Translations under genes and position numbers: made by a program
NCBI GenBank assembly: GCA_027486075.1
Contig: JAIXPU010000149.1
Coordinates: 1 to 7,086 of the forward strand
Direction of reading: 5' to 3'
DNA: 7,086 nt
Source: Streptomycetaceae bacterium
GTDB lineage: Bacteria; Actinomycetota; Actinomycetes; Nanopelagicales; Nanopelagicaceae
Part shown: piece by piece, positions 6,319 to 7,086 of the stretch
Layout of the letters: every line of letters starts with the position of its first letter
Position numbering within the stretch: position 1 is the stretch's first letter
Notes under the pieces: generated by a model
What the model saw: the letters and a program-made list of their open reading frames with translations, nothing else
Told to the model about the DNA's origin: nothing
Database searches by the model: none

Positions 6319-6978
6319 TTACCGCACTGAATCAGGTATCACTGCCCCAGATTCTTCGCCATATACAGGCTCTGGGATTGAACCTGCATTATGTTCAACC
6401 AGCAACCAGCCCTTCGGTGAATGATCAAGAATCGACCATTGTGCATTTGAAAGCCCGCCGATACGAGACCAGAATGGAATTGGTAGCTCTAAGTATGAGC
6501 CGATGATTGTGCGCGCTGTTCCACCATGAGTTGCCACGACAATGCATTGATTATCTTTTCCGACAAGTGCATCGGTAATTGCTGCTACTGCACGTGCTCC
6601 CACTTCGCTGCGACGTTCACCGATTCCACCAGCAGGGTTATCGCCACCGAGTGACCATTGACGCAAATTATCAAGATCTACTTTACGGATTTCATCTCCG
6701 GTAAGACCTTCCCAATTTCCACAGTTGGTCTCGCGCAAACGCTCATCGGTCAGAACTTCCAGCCCAGTCAATTTAACTAACTCGTGCGCTGTCTTCTGTG
6801 CACGGTCAAGATCGCTGGCAATCAACATTGTTGGGTTGATGGCAGCAATCAGTGGGGCTGCATGTGCTGCTTGAAACTTGCCAACTTCATTGAGTGGAAT
6901 ATCAGTGTGGCCCTGGAACTTATTTGCCACATTCCAATCGGTCTGACCATGGCGCCATAAAATAATTTGATTAGCCAC
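6319..6978 (-). CDS. Histidine phosphatase family protein, possible glucosyl-3-phosphoglycerate phosphatase
   Basis: This is a branch of the phosphoglycerate-mutase-like superfamily that removes phosphate through a phospho-histidine intermediate. The 219-residue protein shows the RHG motif at its start (LWRHGQTDWN, H10 as the nucleophile), FQGHTDIPLNEVGKFQA, SDLDRAQKTA (55-64), the acid-bearing RETNCGNWEG (E83) and the second catalytic His in VVATHGGTAR (H151). The set is complete. The gene follows rsfS directly, as gpgP (Rv2419c) follows the rsfS homologue in Mycobacterium tuberculosis. GpgP acts in glucosylglycerate/methylglucose polysaccharide synthesis, so that role is possible, but specificity cannot be read from the motifs. 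The GTG start at 6978 is preferred over the ATG at 7029, which would put 17 extra residues before the RHG strand and extend into rsfS. A Shine-Dalgarno-like AAGGAAGAGG (6997-6988) precedes it. It overlaps rsfS by 8 bases. Confidence 0.9.
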   Translation of the reverse strand: MANQIILWRHGQTDWNVANKFQGHTDIPLNEVGKFQAAHAAPLIAAINPTMLIASDLDRAQKTAHELVKLTGLEVLTDERLRETNCGNWEGLTGDEIRKVDLDNLRQWSLGGDNPAGGIGERRSEVGARAVAAITDALVGKDNQCIVVATHGGTARTIIGSYLELPIPFWSRIGGLSNAQWSILDHSPKGWLLVEHNAGSIPEPVYGEESGAVIPDSVR

Positions 6979-7086
6979 GTGCTGCAGCCTCTTCCTTAAC
7001 AATATCCAGCTCAATCTTTGGGCAGTCATTCCAGAGTCGATCTAACATGTAATAACGACGTAGCTCGCTGGATTGGATATGAACTA
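6971..7086 (-). CDS. rsfS: Ribosomal silencing factor RsfS, C-terminal end (runs in from outside the window)
   Basis: RsfS (YbeB/Iojap family) binds ribosomal protein L14 on the large subunit and blocks joining of the subunits when nutrients are short. Only the last 37 full codons are visible, from 7084 to the TAA at 6973-6971. They read VHIQSSELRRYYMLDRLWNDCP followed by KIEL and a short acidic and alanine-rich tail. 'VHxQ ... R-x-Y-Y-x-L-x-x-L-W-x-D-C-P-x-I-x-L' is the typical end of this family, which makes the identification firm despite the short piece. The stop overlaps the GTG start of the phosphatase by 8 bases, so the two genes form one translationally coupled unit. Confidence 0.9.
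   Translation of the reverse strand, partial: VHIQSSELRRYYMLDRLWNDCPKIELDIVKEEAAARG
6988..6997 (-). promoter_or_regulatory. Ribosome binding site of the phosphatase gene
   Basis: AAGGAAGAGG on the minus strand ends 9 bases before the GTG at 6978 and lies within the last codons of rsfS. It is the reason for choosing GTG 6978 over the ATG at 7029. Confidence 0.55.

Noticed and set aside
6312..6506. Plus-strand ORF over the phosphatase end
   Set aside because: It is opposite conserved phosphatase sequence and has no family resemblance.

Overview
The window is a stretch of bacterial chromosome in which every gene lies on the minus strand, so transcription runs from high to low coordinates. In transcription order it holds: the C-terminal end of rsfS (6971-7086), a histidine phosphatase of the GpgP type (6319-6978), tRNA-Ala(GGC) (6157-6229), leuS (3646-6117), a HicA-like toxin (3367-3582), a HicB-like partner (3051-3374), comEA (2450-3076), comEC (336-2279, probably starting further upstream) and the N-terminal part of holA (1-293). 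The gene set rsfS / phosphatase / comEA / comEC / holA is a familiar actinobacterial neighbourhood. The base composition is near 50% GC by eye and the spacing is very tight. Together these suggest a small-genome, moderate-GC actinobacterium, such as the freshwater or marine planktonic lineages, rather than a high-GC soil type. This assignment is inference.

Right part (6119-7086): rsfS and the phosphatase overlap by 8 bases and are probably translated together. A GC-rich hairpin with a short U tract follows the phosphatase. Between it and the 5' end of tRNA-Ala lies a long imperfect palindrome. A 39-base gap then leads to leuS, with a possible -10 element placed for a leaderless message.

Middle (3051-6118): leuS encodes a complete 823-residue leucyl-tRNA synthetase with catalytic and editing domains. 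After a 63-base gap come two small genes resembling a HicA/HicB toxin-antitoxin pair, toxin first, sharing an 8-base overlap. The HicA-like protein has Asp where the catalytic His of the family is expected, so its toxin activity is doubtful.

Left part (1-3076): comEA and comEC encode the DNA receptor and the membrane DNA channel of natural transformation. holA encodes the delta (clamp-loader) subunit of DNA polymerase III. The comEC reading frame continues upstream of its first ATG into a convincing membrane-spanning N-terminus that has no ATG, GTG or TTG start. An ATC overlaps the comEA stop codon exactly where a coupled start would be expected.

I found no mobile element, CRISPR array or rRNA. 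No new multi-gene system is evident. The points most worth checking are the comEC start, the altered HicA-like protein, the palindrome beside the tRNA, and the two identical coupling overlaps.
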